Source: Mycolicibacterium elephantis DSM 44368 (GTDB taxonomy: Bacteria; Actinomycetota; Actinomycetes; Mycobacteriales; Mycobacteriaceae). Taken from it: 64,000 nucleotides of DNA. The notes under the pieces were generated by a model. That model saw nothing but the letters and a program-made list of their open reading frames with translations, was not told the origin of the DNA and did not search any database. The stretch covers positions 372,001-436,000 of the forward strand of contig NZ_ATDN01000001.1 in NCBI RefSeq assembly GCF_004014805.1. Direction: 5' to 3'. A program made the position numbers and the translations under genes. Shown one piece after another: positions 23,797-30,848 of this stretch. Position 1 is the first letter of the stretch, and the number at the start of each line of letters is the position of its first letter.

Positions 23797-24987
23797 TTGA
23801 CCATCGAAGAGATCCTGGCGAAGCTTCAGGAAATCGCCGACCTCGGCGAAAACCGCTCCCTCACGGAGGAAGAGGTTGCGCAGTACGAGGACCTGGAAAG
23901 CCAACTCAAGGCCGCCCAGAAGACGCAGGAACTGCGTTCGCGACAGGCCGCATATCAGGCGCCCAATGCCTCACTGACCGCTGGCGTGAACGTCGCTAGC
24001 CCCAAGGAAGACGACACCCTTGAACGGGCATTCACCGCGTATCTTCGCACCGGGCAGGCCAACGCTGACCTGGCCGAGCTTCGCGCCCAGAGTGAAGGCA
24101 CCCCATCTGCCGGTGGCTACACCGTGCCAGACGGCTTTCGCACCAAGATCATCGACCGGATGAAGGCTTTCGGCGGAATCGCCAACGCCGCCGAGACCAT
24201 CAACACCGAAACCGGTCAGTCCCTTCAGTGGCCAACCGTGGACGACACCGCCAACGTCGGCGAGATCGTCGCCGAGGGCGGCACCTTCGCCTCTGGCGCT
24301 GATCTGACCTTTGGCACCGCTTCGCTTGGCGCCTACACCTACACCGCCGGCGGCGCTGGAAACAACCCATTGCGGGTGTCGATCGAACTGTTGCAGGACA
24401 GCGCCTTCGACATCGAGTCGTTCGTGGCGGGCAAGCTCGGTGAGCGTGTCGCACGCCTGCAGTCGACCCACCTGGTAACCGGTGACGGCACGGGACAGCC
24501 CAAGGGCCTCGTCCACGGTCTGACCGGTGTCGAGTTGGCCGACGACACCAAGGGCGTGACCTACGACGATCTGATCACCTTCATCCACTCCGTGGACCCG
24601 GCATACCGCAACGGCGCGGTGTGGGCGTTCAACGATCAGTCTCTAGCCGCTATCAAGAAGATCAAAGACAGCCACGGTGACCCGATCTGGCGCCCCGCCG
24701 ACGCCGACATGGCCGTGTCGACCGGCGGCGGCGTGCTGCTCGGCTACCCGGTCGTGGTCGATCAGGCGTTCGCCGATATCGACGTCGACAACAACACCGT
24801 CAACTGGGGCGCGTTCGGCAACCTGTCGGAGGGCTACGTGATCCGCCGAGTTCGCGACATTCAGTTGATAGTCGACCCGATCACCCGCATGGCATCCAAC
24901 CGCGAGGTCCAATACGCCGTGTATGCGCGCATGGACGCCGTTCCCCAAAATGCCCATGCCTATGTCGCAGTGACGGGAGAGCAGTAA
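23797..24987 (+). CDS. Major capsid protein (HK97 fold)
   Basis: 396 residues from a TTG preceded by AAAGGAAAC. The first ~60 residues are the helical, acidic delta/scaffold region (EILAKLQEIADLG, EEVAQYEDLESQLKAAQKTQ). The capsid fold follows: SAGGYTVPDGFRTKIIDRM, LLQDSAFDIESFVAGKLGER, LVTGDGTGQPKGLVHG and the P-loop region GGGVLLGYPVVVDQAF. It ends with the usual AYVAVTGEQ. It builds the icosahedral head, using its own portal, protease and terminase. Confidence 0.94.
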   Translation: MTIEEILAKLQEIADLGENRSLTEEEVAQYEDLESQLKAAQKTQELRSRQAAYQAPNASLTAGVNVASPKEDDTLERAFTAYLRTGQANADLAELRAQSEGTPSAGGYTVPDGFRTKIIDRMKAFGGIANAAETINTETGQSLQWPTVDDTANVGEIVAEGGTFASGADLTFGTASLGAYTYTAGGAGNNPLRVSIELLQDSAFDIESFVAGKLGERVARLQSTHLVTGDGTGQPKGLVHGLTGVELADDTKGVTYDDLITFIHSVDPAYRNGAVWAFNDQSLAAIKKIKDSHGDPIWRPADADMAVSTGGGVLLGYPVVVDQAFADIDVDNNTVNWGAFGNLSEGYVIRRVRDIQLIVDPITRMASNREVQYAVYARMDAVPQNAHAYVAVTGEQ

Positions 24988-24990
24988 ACG

Positions 24991-25410
24991 ATGGCAGTAA
25001 ACGATCTTGCCAGCACCGACCTCAAGCTCTTAGGGACGGCCAAGGTCGCCGTGACCAACAACAATTGGAACAACTTCGATTTCGGCGACCCCAACGATAT
25101 CCACCTGCCCGACACTGACTACGCCCACGGCGACAAGGTGCTTGTCGAGTTCACCGCCACCACACAGGGAAGCGCCGACCTGGTGTCCTTCTCAGTACAG
25201 GACGCACCCGACGACGACGGCATCGGCACCCCGGCCGCTGCGGTCACCGATGGCACCCTGACCGAATTAGGCCCCGGCGACGCGCACGCGCACACGTTCG
25301 TGCGCGTCCGGTCAGACCGCCCGTGGCTGCGCTGCCGTGTCTCCAAGGTGGGCACCGCTGACAGCTTCACCGCCACGGCCAAGGTCTACGCGGTCAGTTC
25401 GGGGGTCTAA
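24991..25410 (+). CDS. Putative head decoration/structural protein
   Basis: 139 residues beginning MAVNDLASTDLKLLGTAKVA, three nt after the capsid stop. The sequence is beta-rich, acidic and without hydrophobic segments, with WLRCRVSKVGTADSFTATAK near the end. Its place directly after the capsid gene is that of decoration or head-stabilising proteins. I cannot name a specific family. Confidence 0.6.
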   Translation: MAVNDLASTDLKLLGTAKVAVTNNNWNNFDFGDPNDIHLPDTDYAHGDKVLVEFTATTQGSADLVSFSVQDAPDDDGIGTPAAAVTDGTLTELGPGDAHAHTFVRVRSDRPWLRCRVSKVGTADSFTATAKVYAVSSGV

Positions 25411-25974
25411 ATGTGGGCACCCGCCTACGCGGTTGCCGACGAGCTGGCGAGCTGGCTCGGTGTCCCCAATGAGGACACCGAGCAGCTCACCTTAGCCATC
25501 GACGCCGCATCACGCGCCATCGACCGGGCCTGCGGCCGACAGTTCGGCAAAACGGACTCCCAGACGCGTTACTACACACCCGAATGGCACCGCGACCGGT
25601 GGACAGTCTCGGTCGACGACATTTGCACTGAGCCTGTTGTCGAGGTCGACGGCACCGTTGTCGACGTCACGTTGCTGCCGAGAAACGCACCCGCCAACGG
25701 CCAGCCGTGGACCCGCATTGAATACACCGGACCGCGCGGCGAGGTAGCGGTTACTGCCGAATTCGGTTGGGCCACCGTGCCCTACCCAATCGTGTACGCC
25801 ACGATCGTCCAAGCCAGCCGCTTCTACGACCGCAGAGAAAACGTCGCCGGCGCATTAAGCAGGCATCGCGTCGATGACGTCGAATACGGCTGGGCGGCAA
25901 CAGGAAACCAAGAACTCGATGCAGACGTGTTGGCCAGTGTGTCGCCCTACCGCCGCCTTTGGGCCGCGGTGTGA
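25411..25974 (+). CDS. Head-tail connector protein (gp6/QLRG-like)
   Basis: 187 residues starting immediately after the previous stop (TAAATG). The N-terminus ASWLGVPNEDTEQLTLAIDA and ASRAIDRACGRQFG is the typical connector start (helices binding the portal ring), and residues about 120-160 have PIVYATIVQASRFYDRRENV. Connectors close the packaged head and receive the tail. It is the last head gene; no stopper, tail terminator or tail-tube gene follows. Only a 16-codon open stub (GTG about 25974) precedes a long leftward gene. Confidence 0.8.
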   Translation: MWAPAYAVADELASWLGVPNEDTEQLTLAIDAASRAIDRACGRQFGKTDSQTRYYTPEWHRDRWTVSVDDICTEPVVEVDGTVVDVTLLPRNAPANGQPWTRIEYTGPRGEVAVTAEFGWATVPYPIVYATIVQASRFYDRRENVAGALSRHRVDDVEYGWAATGNQELDADVLASVSPYRRLWAAV

Positions 25975-26095
25975 GTGGCAGTCCCCGCGCCCGGCTTCAT
26001 GCGTCATGGCAAGCACGTTAACTGTATGGGGTGACGAATCCGCAAACCGCCGCCACGTGATTCGCATGGCCGCTCAACGTTGGCGCGGCCGGTTA

Positions 26096-26635
26096 TCACA
26101 CGTAACCCAAACGGCTTGCTACTTCATGCCCGATGGCAGCTACAGCCAGGATGACTGAGACGACCTGGCACCACAACGCTATATCGGTCACCAATGCACG
26201 CTTGTCGTTGCTCTTCCGCAATTCGATGACCGAATCTCGATCCCGACAAGCGGTTACATACAAAGCGTTCGCGTCGGCATACCAGTGCTCTGGACTCAGC
26301 ATCTTGTCAAACGTCTGCTCATCTGTGAGCGTCGACTTCACAGCGATTGATTGTCCGAAGGCAGCCGCGAGAAGTGCCACGACTGCGATGAACGCCGCAA
26401 CGCCGAAAATTCCGGCCGTGGCTACATCGAGCATGAGTCCATGCCCGTCCCGGTAGACGATTGCGATTACACCGATGGCGACAGTCAGAATCGCAATCTG
26501 GGCCTTAAAGATAGTTCCAGCACGACCGTTGCTGCGATCAGCGCGCTCGAACTCCCGGTCGAGTACGTAGCGGACGTGGTTTGAGAAGACCGACGGTGTG
26601 GACTCCGCCGGTGACTCACCGGCTACGCCGCTCAA
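26096..26635 (-). CDS. Three-TM membrane protein, possible phage-defence effector
   Basis: From a TTG at 26635 with AAGGA 8 nt upstream the protein has 179 residues (a GTG at 26677 would add 14). An N-terminal helix (RYVLDREFERADRSNGRAG) leads into TM1 (about 42-61) and TM2 (about 72-94). A cytoplasmic, charged stretch (EQTFDKMLSPEHWYADANAL) is followed by TM3 (about 149-170). This layout resembles small TM effectors of abortive-infection systems (Pycsar/CBASS TM or SLATT-type), but I cannot assign a family by eye. It is the first gene of the leftward cargo arm, unlike the rightward head genes. A role in superinfection exclusion or cell death is inference. Confidence 0.65.
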   Translation of the reverse strand: MSGVAGESPAESTPSVFSNHVRYVLDREFERADRSNGRAGTIFKAQIAILTVAIGVIAIVYRDGHGLMLDVATAGIFGVAAFIAVVALLAAAFGQSIAVKSTLTDEQTFDKMLSPEHWYADANALYVTACRDRDSVIELRKSNDKRALVTDIALWCQVVSVILAVAAIGHEVASRLGYV

Positions 26636-26797
26636 TTCGGTCGTCCTTCGTATCGAAATTCGCGCCGCCGCGAACACAAACGCTCGATCCCCAGTCAGTC
26701 AGAGGAGGCGGGTTGTTTTCTGCAGGCGGCGGGGATGGTGTGGGTGGCTGTTCCTGCTGACTTGCAGGTTGCGGTGACGCCTCGTCGTTCATTCCGG

Positions 26798-27046
26798 CTA
26801 CCGCTTGTCCCGCGGCGGATTCGGGTCATTCCCCGGTGGGATCGTGTCCGAGTCGCGAATTCTGCCTTGGCGGTCGTGGATACGCAGCTCGCCACCGCCA
26901 TCGTTTTGAAGGATCTGCCGCGCCCGGTCGATTGCGTCGGACTGCCTATCGTAGTGAGCGCTAGCCCGACTGGCGTCAGGTTTGGTGACGTCCCAGCCGC
27001 CCTCGGGGTTGGGCACCACATTTCTTTGGTTCGGTTTACTTGCCAT
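26798..27046 (-). CDS. DUF2188 family protein
   Basis: 82 residues with the DUF2188 pattern: VVPNPEGGWDVTKPDASRAS, then AIDRARQILQNDGGGELRIH and DRQGRIRDSDTIPPGNDPNP. The start ATG at 27046 is preceded by GGAACGG at somewhat long spacing. Members are small cytoplasmic proteins widespread in bacteria and often carried on mobile DNA; their function is unknown. Same strand as the three-TM gene 160 bp downstream. Confidence 0.78.
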   Translation of the reverse strand: MASKPNQRNVVPNPEGGWDVTKPDASRASAHYDRQSDAIDRARQILQNDGGGELRIHDRQGRIRDSDTIPPGNDPNPPRDKR

Positions 27047-27242
27047 GCCGCAACCGTTCCACATCGGTCCGACAAGATTGCGGCGACACGCCGGGCGGCC
27101 ACGAATGCGCGAATATTTGCGAAGACCGCGGTATAAGCACCCGCCCGCCGACCGGCTGCGTTACTCACGGCGATAACAACGCACTGGTCGCGACGAGCCA
27201 AGGCTCAGTGTGTTACCTCTATGGGGCCGACTTCGGGATGAG

Positions 27243-27449
27243 TTATGTCTGGATGCGGCCATACCGCGTGTGGCCGTTCGGACATTCAAAAGTAGCGCGA
27301 ACGTAGATCGGTTCCGTGGGAGTGCCCGACAAGACTTGCTCGGACCCCTGTACAAGTTCGGCCTGTTCGCCGCATTGCCCGCACTTGCGGGTTGCGCTCG
27401 ACCCCATCGGAGAGAACTTACACGGAACGCGAGTTCGGCCGGGTGCCAT
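27243..27449 (-). CDS. Small zinc-ribbon protein
   Basis: The supported part is the C-terminal 50 residues: RKCGQCGEQAELVQGSEQV, then IYVRATFECPNGHTRYGRIQ, a CxxC...CxxxH zinc ribbon. I take the ATG at 27449 (68 residues, GGAAGCGC upstream); an ATG at 27407 would give 54. The frame is open further upstream to 27707, but that part looks non-coding. No named family. Confidence 0.45.
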   Translation of the reverse strand: MAPGRTRVPCKFSPMGSSATRKCGQCGEQAELVQGSEQVLSGTPTEPIYVRATFECPNGHTRYGRIQT

Positions 27450-27786
27450 GCGCTTCCGAACGCCATGTTTGCTGGAGTTCGCACGTTGGGAATACCCTGC
27501 CTGCATAGATGCAACGGCGTGGGCGACCAGGCGCCGCGAGTCTGACGGTGGGGGTCTACCGACTGAACGTTCCATATCTGGGCAGTTGCAGTCGTCGGCG
27601 GCAACGTTTCTTTCACATCTGGCAACAGTCCGTATACCAAGACTGGCCAACGGCGGCAGCGTTTCAGTAGCGCAACACCTCGCGTCTATGCGTGACATGT
27701 TTTCCAAAATTGCGTACAGTCAAGTTCGCCAGCTGGGAGGGGCCAGCGAGGCAAGGGACGGAACCGGGAAAAGTAAAGTATTGCGC

Positions 27787-27856
27787 TGGAGCTAGTGGGA
27801 GTCGAACCCACCGGGGACCCTTTTGGAGAGAGCAAACCGGCGAACCTGCTAGCCCC
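27787..27856 (-). tRNA. tRNA-Trp(CCA)-like gene with a reduced D arm
   Basis: Read on the minus strand, GGGGCTA pairs with TAGCTCC (acceptor, one G-U pair). The anticodon stem GCTCT/AGGGT holds the loop CTCCAAA, which is the standard tryptophan loop with anticodon CCA. The variable loop is CCCCG, and the T arm is GTGGG-TTCGACT-CCCAC. The D region is only 16 nt instead of about 19 and pairs poorly, so total length is 70 nt. The acceptor helix can extend to about 12 bp with the flanks. Mycobacteriophages often carry tRNA-Trp. It may be functional, degenerate or a tRNA mimic. CCA is not encoded. Confidence 0.6.
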
Positions 27857-27863
27857 AGCGGCT

Positions 27864-27922
27864 GAGATGAAGCCGGGTGGACGTGGACGCGTCTGCCCGG
27901 CTTCAATCTCCAGCTAGAATTT
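27864..27922 (+). terminator. Strong hairpin followed by a short T run
   Basis: GAGAT-GAAGCCGGG (27864-27877) pairs with CCCGGCTTC-a-ATCTC (27896-27910), 14 bp with one bulged A and an 18-nt loop. AATTTT follows at about 27918 on the plus strand. It insulates the tRNA-like gene from the lipoprotein gene. The orientation of any termination is uncertain, because most genes here run leftward. Confidence 0.4.
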
Positions 27923-28144
27923 TACTGGCATTCCACATGGTTCCTCGGTTTGCGCTTCATTTTTCGTGGCGTGTCGCGCGCTAACTCTTGGGTGTTGTTA
28001 CTGGTGTGACTGGTGTTGCGGTGCGACTGTTAATTTTCGACCCACACCAGCCGGTTGCCATCCTGTTCAGTTGTGCGGCGGTCATCGAACCAAGCGAATT
28101 GCCGGCGGCATCGGACCATCGTCAGTGCTGCTGGTGGTGTCGAG
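27923..28144. other. Gene-free stretch in the cargo arm
   Basis: No supported gene. T/G-rich on the plus strand (TGTTGTTACTGGTGTGACTGG), with composition unlike the host. Short open frames occur on both strands, but none has a ribosome site or recognisable protein. Confidence 0.3.
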
Positions 28145-28597
28145 TTAGGCGGCGCAGTCTGTCGCGAGGAAACCCCCATCCATGCCGGTCATGATCGCTA
28201 CACGTGTCCCGGTGCCTTGGTATTTATCCGGGTAGACGGACACCGACAGGCCATCGTCAGGCGACCCCCACAACCATCGCGTTTCGTCTGCCTTGGTAAC
28301 CGTCTTACACCAGGGGAGAGAGCCATAACTTCGCGAGATCGGCAGCTGCGGTTCAACTTCGGACAACACATCGGACACTGAGCCCGGTACTACCCACATC
28401 TCATATTTGGTGTCACCCTTCATGAGATCCGCGCCTCTGGGCAGCGTCAAATTCTCTATGACTTGCGAGCGTGGTCCAGACACCGCTGCGGATGGCGAGG
28501 TCGTGCTGCCACTGCTTGTCGTGCTCGTGGCGCAGCCACTCACGAGTGCCACTAGAACCACGATCGTCAACAGCGCGCGACTCACGTCATTGAGCAT
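28145..28597 (-). CDS. Putative lipoprotein, candidate superinfection-exclusion factor
   Basis: 150 residues beginning MLNDVSRALLTIVVLVALVS, with lipobox VSGC at about 19-22, then a Ser/Thr-rich linker and a soluble domain with two further cysteines (PWCKTV, TDCAA) that may form a disulphide. It should be anchored outside the membrane. Prophage lipoproteins of this size are known in other systems to block DNA injection by related phages; that function is only suggested here by context. No good Shine-Dalgarno sequence is seen at the ATG. Confidence 0.7.
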   Translation of the reverse strand: MLNDVSRALLTIVVLVALVSGCATSTTSSGSTTSPSAAVSGPRSQVIENLTLPRGADLMKGDTKYEMWVVPGSVSDVLSEVEPQLPISRSYGSLPWCKTVTKADETRWLWGSPDDGLSVSVYPDKYQGTGTRVAIMTGMDGGFLATDCAA

Positions 28598-28621
28598 AAG
28601 GTGGGATGGGAACGAGGGCCT

Positions 28622-28813
28622 TCAGTTCAAGCCACCCGGCCCCAACTCCGAATAAAGGAGGGCCTGCCTGATCAACCCGCGCCGGTGCGCGTCTAAGCCG
28701 TCAGGGTGGTCGGGGCTGCGGTCACACTTCCACAGAAACGCGATCTGTTGCGGCGTCAGCTTGTCCGCAAAGGTGTGCCATGTGGCGGGAGGTTGACAAG
28801 ATGGCTTCCCCAC
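28622..28813 (-). CDS. Small hypothetical protein (63 aa)
   Basis: GTG at 28813 is preceded on its strand by AAAGGAGTTCGAC, one of the best ribosome sites in the element. Sequence includes ATWHTFADKLTPQQIAFLWK and HPDGLDAHRRGLIRQALLYS; predicted helical and soluble. It ends 24 nt before the lipoprotein start, so the two are probably an operon. No family recognised. Confidence 0.65.
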   Translation of the reverse strand: MGKPSCQPPATWHTFADKLTPQQIAFLWKCDRSPDHPDGLDAHRRGLIRQALLYSELGPGGLN

Positions 28814-28925
28814 GTCGAACTCCTTTCGGCGTACGCAAGTACCGCATGGCCTGCGTGGCAGGCGCTGCGATTCTTTTTCGGCAATCCAAGCTATGGAACG
28901 ATGCTGAAATTACCGCGCCTACAGC

Positions 28926-28974
28926 GTGTTTCGAAAGTACTAGAGAGTGTTCTAGCTAATCAATTTCGGAACAC
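28926..28974. promoter_or_regulatory. Nested inverted repeats in the divergent cargo gap
   Basis: Outer arms GTGTTTCGAAA (28926-28936) and TTTCGGAACAC (28964-28974) are inverted repeats with one mismatch. Inside them is a perfect inner palindrome CTAGA-N6-TCTAG (28940-28955). They lie between the leftward 28813 gene and the rightward 29069 gene, where a shared operator would be expected. This could be the element's repressor site. Confidence 0.55.
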
Positions 28975-29068
28975 AAGGGCCATTCCGTAGCTACATTGGT
29001 CAGAATACGAACATGAGCGTCAGTCGCTACTGCTCCGTATACGGGCATCAGCGGCTAAGCTCGAACGC

Positions 29069-29233
29069 ATGAGCGACGAGTGGGAACACATCGACCTCGG
29101 CACGATGACCTGTGGGGGGTGCAAGCAGACCACCGGCGCATGGGTTGATCGCCGGAAGGGTTCGACCGAAGATACCGTCAGCATCGACTGCAAATGCGGG
29201 CACGTCAACGTATGGCAGATCCCAACGCAGTAA
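29069..29233 (+). CDS. Very small zinc-ribbon protein (54 aa)
   Basis: ATG at 29069 opens 54 codons: MSDEWEHIDLGTMTCGGCKQ, then DTVSIDCKCGHVNVWQIP. The CxxC plus CxCGH pattern is a compact zinc ribbon. It is the first rightward gene after the nested palindrome. Short but well formed; no family name. Confidence 0.55.
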   Translation: MSDEWEHIDLGTMTCGGCKQTTGAWVDRRKGSTEDTVSIDCKCGHVNVWQIPTQ

Positions 29234-29264
29234 TCAGCCTGATACGACCCGATACGATCGGGAG

Positions 29265-29714
29265 ATGGCTGACGGTGATGACAATTTCAAGCAAGAGTGG
29301 TTCGGACGGTTCGTCGAGAACATTCCGAACGCGTACGTGAGCGCGCTCCGACACCTAGCCCGACATGCACAGGCGAAATTGGGGTTCGTTGACGGAGGTC
29401 TGAGGTCCGCATTCTGGATCGACGGCCGCAGCTTCTATGTGCTGCAGTGCAGAGGCGTCCACGATTTGGACGCGCAGATCACCGGCCTGGTGATTCAACT
29501 CGACAATGTCACCAGTGCGGGTGTCGCCTTTGAGATCGACTTCAACCCGAGTGACAACAGCGCGGAGACAGGGCGAATACTGACGATTCGGAGCCCTGAC
29601 GGACCGATAACGATCACCGCTTCGCCCGGAGCCGTGCCCGACCGGGAGGAACGCGCGAAGATTGAGGTATTTATCGACCAGGTGCTTGATGCGCTCGCTG
29701 GGCGCGATGCATAA
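29265..29714 (+). CDS. Hypothetical protein near the right end
   Basis: 149 residues from ATG 29265, directly after GGGAG and two GATACGA direct repeats (29241-29257). Acidic, soluble, with SAFWIDGRSFYVLQCRGVHD, then ITGLVIQLDNVTSAGVAFEI and a C-terminal helix EVFIDQVLDALAGRDA. No family recognised. Rightward, last gene of the element. A role in lysogeny maintenance is possible from position only. Confidence 0.65.
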   Translation: MADGDDNFKQEWFGRFVENIPNAYVSALRHLARHAQAKLGFVDGGLRSAFWIDGRSFYVLQCRGVHDLDAQITGLVIQLDNVTSAGVAFEIDFNPSDNSAETGRILTIRSPDGPITITASPGAVPDREERAKIEVFIDQVLDALAGRDA

Positions 29715-29945
29715 CGTCGATTTCACTTAGTGACGGCCCCGCCGCGTCCGACGCGGGCCGCATAGGTTCAGCGTTAGTCGCTTGCCGCGATTTTCAGTTT
29801 CGGCCTCGCTGGACGCACCGATCACCTGCCTCGGCGGTCTCGACCCCAGCTGCTGAGTTCGTCGAAAATGACGACGGGGCAACTTCGTCGAGGCTTTTGC
29901 AGATTGCGTCTCCGGTGAAAGAGAACCGTCTAGTGACTATTTCGG
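29715..29945. other. Gene-free right end of the element
   Basis: No gene is supported between 29715 and the tRNA. The stretch contains CGTCGAAAATGACGACG-type repeats of GTCGA (about 29860-29900) and then the right-arm motif copies. It is the P-arm part of the attachment site. Confidence 0.45.
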
Positions 29946-29965
29946 ATAGCACGGGAGATAGCATG
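29946..29965 (+). repeat. Right-arm ATAGCA(C/T)G direct repeats (candidate integrase arm sites)
   Basis: ATAGCACG at 29946-29953 and ATAGCATG at 29958-29965, same orientation, 42-61 bp inside attR. They match the two ATAGCACG copies just inside attL. See the left-arm entry; together they frame the core in the excised circle. Confidence 0.5.
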
Positions 29966-30015
29966 CCTTTTGCTTTGGCGGTCTATATACAGGGTTTCAC
30001 CTGTGCAAATACTTG

Positions 30016-30088
<73 letters not shown>

Positions 30089-30237
30089 TCGCTCATCCGC
30101 GAAAGTCACCGTCCCGCGGATCGAGGGATGACTCTAGCCTACGTGCCGCGGGCCTCGCCAATACGCCGCCACCCGGCGCGCACCCCGCCGCGTGAGGCAG
30201 GATGGACGGGTACGCACCGTCGACTGGGAGGGGCCCT

Positions 30238-30492
30238 GTGATCCGGTATCTCGTCGTATTGGCTGTCGGCTACGTGTTGGGTTCGAAAGCTGGCCGGCGT
30301 CGGTACGAGCAGATCGCCGGAACGTACAAGGCGGTCACCGAGAGCCCAGCCGCGAAGGCCGTGATCGATGCGGGTCGCCGCAAGATCGCCGACCGGGTCT
30401 CACCGGATCCGACCATGGTCACCCTGACCGAGATCGACTCCGACACCACGGTGATCGGCCCGGAGGCCGCGGAGCGCAGCCAGCGCCGCTAG
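30238..30492 (+). CDS. Conserved hypothetical protein (Rv2342-like)
   Basis: 84 residues from a GTG preceded by GGGAGGGGCCCT. The N-terminus is one hydrophobic helix (IRYLVVLAVGYVLGSKAG), a likely signal anchor, followed by a charged helix with RRYEQIAGTYKAVTESPAAK. Mycobacterial proteins of this type are small membrane-anchored proteins of unknown function; place between asnT and dnaG supports orthology with Rv2342. It overlaps the convergent secreted-protein gene by four bases. Confidence 0.75.
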   Translation: MIRYLVVLAVGYVLGSKAGRRRYEQIAGTYKAVTESPAAKAVIDAGRRKIADRVSPDPTMVTLTEIDSDTTVIGPEAAERSQRR

Positions 30493-30782
30493 TTGATGCC
30501 CTCGGTGATGGTGGTTCCCGGCAGCAGCGGACCGGTGCTGAAGCCCGGGCCGTTGGGACCGTAGATGCCGATCTCCGGCGTGCCGACGTTGACGCCGTTG
30601 CCGGTGGAGTAACCGAGGCACCGGCCGTCTTCTTTGTTGCCGAACCAGGCCAAGCACGGCGCGGCCTGAAGGTCAGGAGCGGCGGTGACCAGCGCGGATG
30701 ACACGAACGGCGCCGCGACGGCCGCCACCGCGACGGCGCCGGCAGCAACGCGCCGCCGCAGCCGGTTGTTGGTCGATGTCAC
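30489..30782 (-). CDS. Small secreted protein
   Basis: 97 residues from the GTG at 30782 (AAAGG 7 nt upstream; another GTG at 30788 is too close to it). The signal peptide (RLRRRVAAGAVAVAAVAAPF, then a likely cut after an Ala-rich stretch) is followed by a mature part of about 60 residues with CLAWFGNKEDGRCLGYSTGN and PEIGIYGPNGPGFSTGPLLP. Two cysteines could form a disulphide. This is a mycobacterial secreted family of unknown function. Confidence 0.75.
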   Translation of the reverse strand: MTSTNNRLRRRVAAGAVAVAAVAAPFVSSALVTAAPDLQAAPCLAWFGNKEDGRCLGYSTGNGVNVGTPEIGIYGPNGPGFSTGPLLPGTTITEGIN

Positions 30783-30848
30783 GAGCACGCCTTTCTGACC
30801 GTTCCCCGACGGTTTTATAGCGAGTTCACCCTATCGCGTTACAGGCAC

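Noticed and set aside
25971..26022. 16-codon stub after the connector gene (SGSPRARLHASWQAR)
   Set aside because: It could be the start of a lost stopper gene, but it is too short to support and has no separate ribosome site.
26695..27201. 168-codon minus-strand frame across the DUF2188 gene
   Set aside because: Same strand, different frame from the clearly recognisable DUF2188 protein; composition is Arg/Thr-rich shadow coding.
27450..27707. Upstream extension of the zinc-ribbon gene
   Set aside because: The frame is open but lacks a ribosome site and protein-like composition; only the C-terminal zinc ribbon is convincing.
27787..27856. tmRNA 3' end instead of a tRNA
   Set aside because: The acceptor/T-arm end resembles a tmRNA end, but both halves pair within 70 nt and a proper Trp anticodon arm is present; there is no tag-encoding region.
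11372..30006. CI-like immunity repressor
   Set aside because: No gene with the size and repressor-plus-oligomerisation layout was found. The 14596 protein is the only other helix-turn-helix candidate and is not called a repressor.
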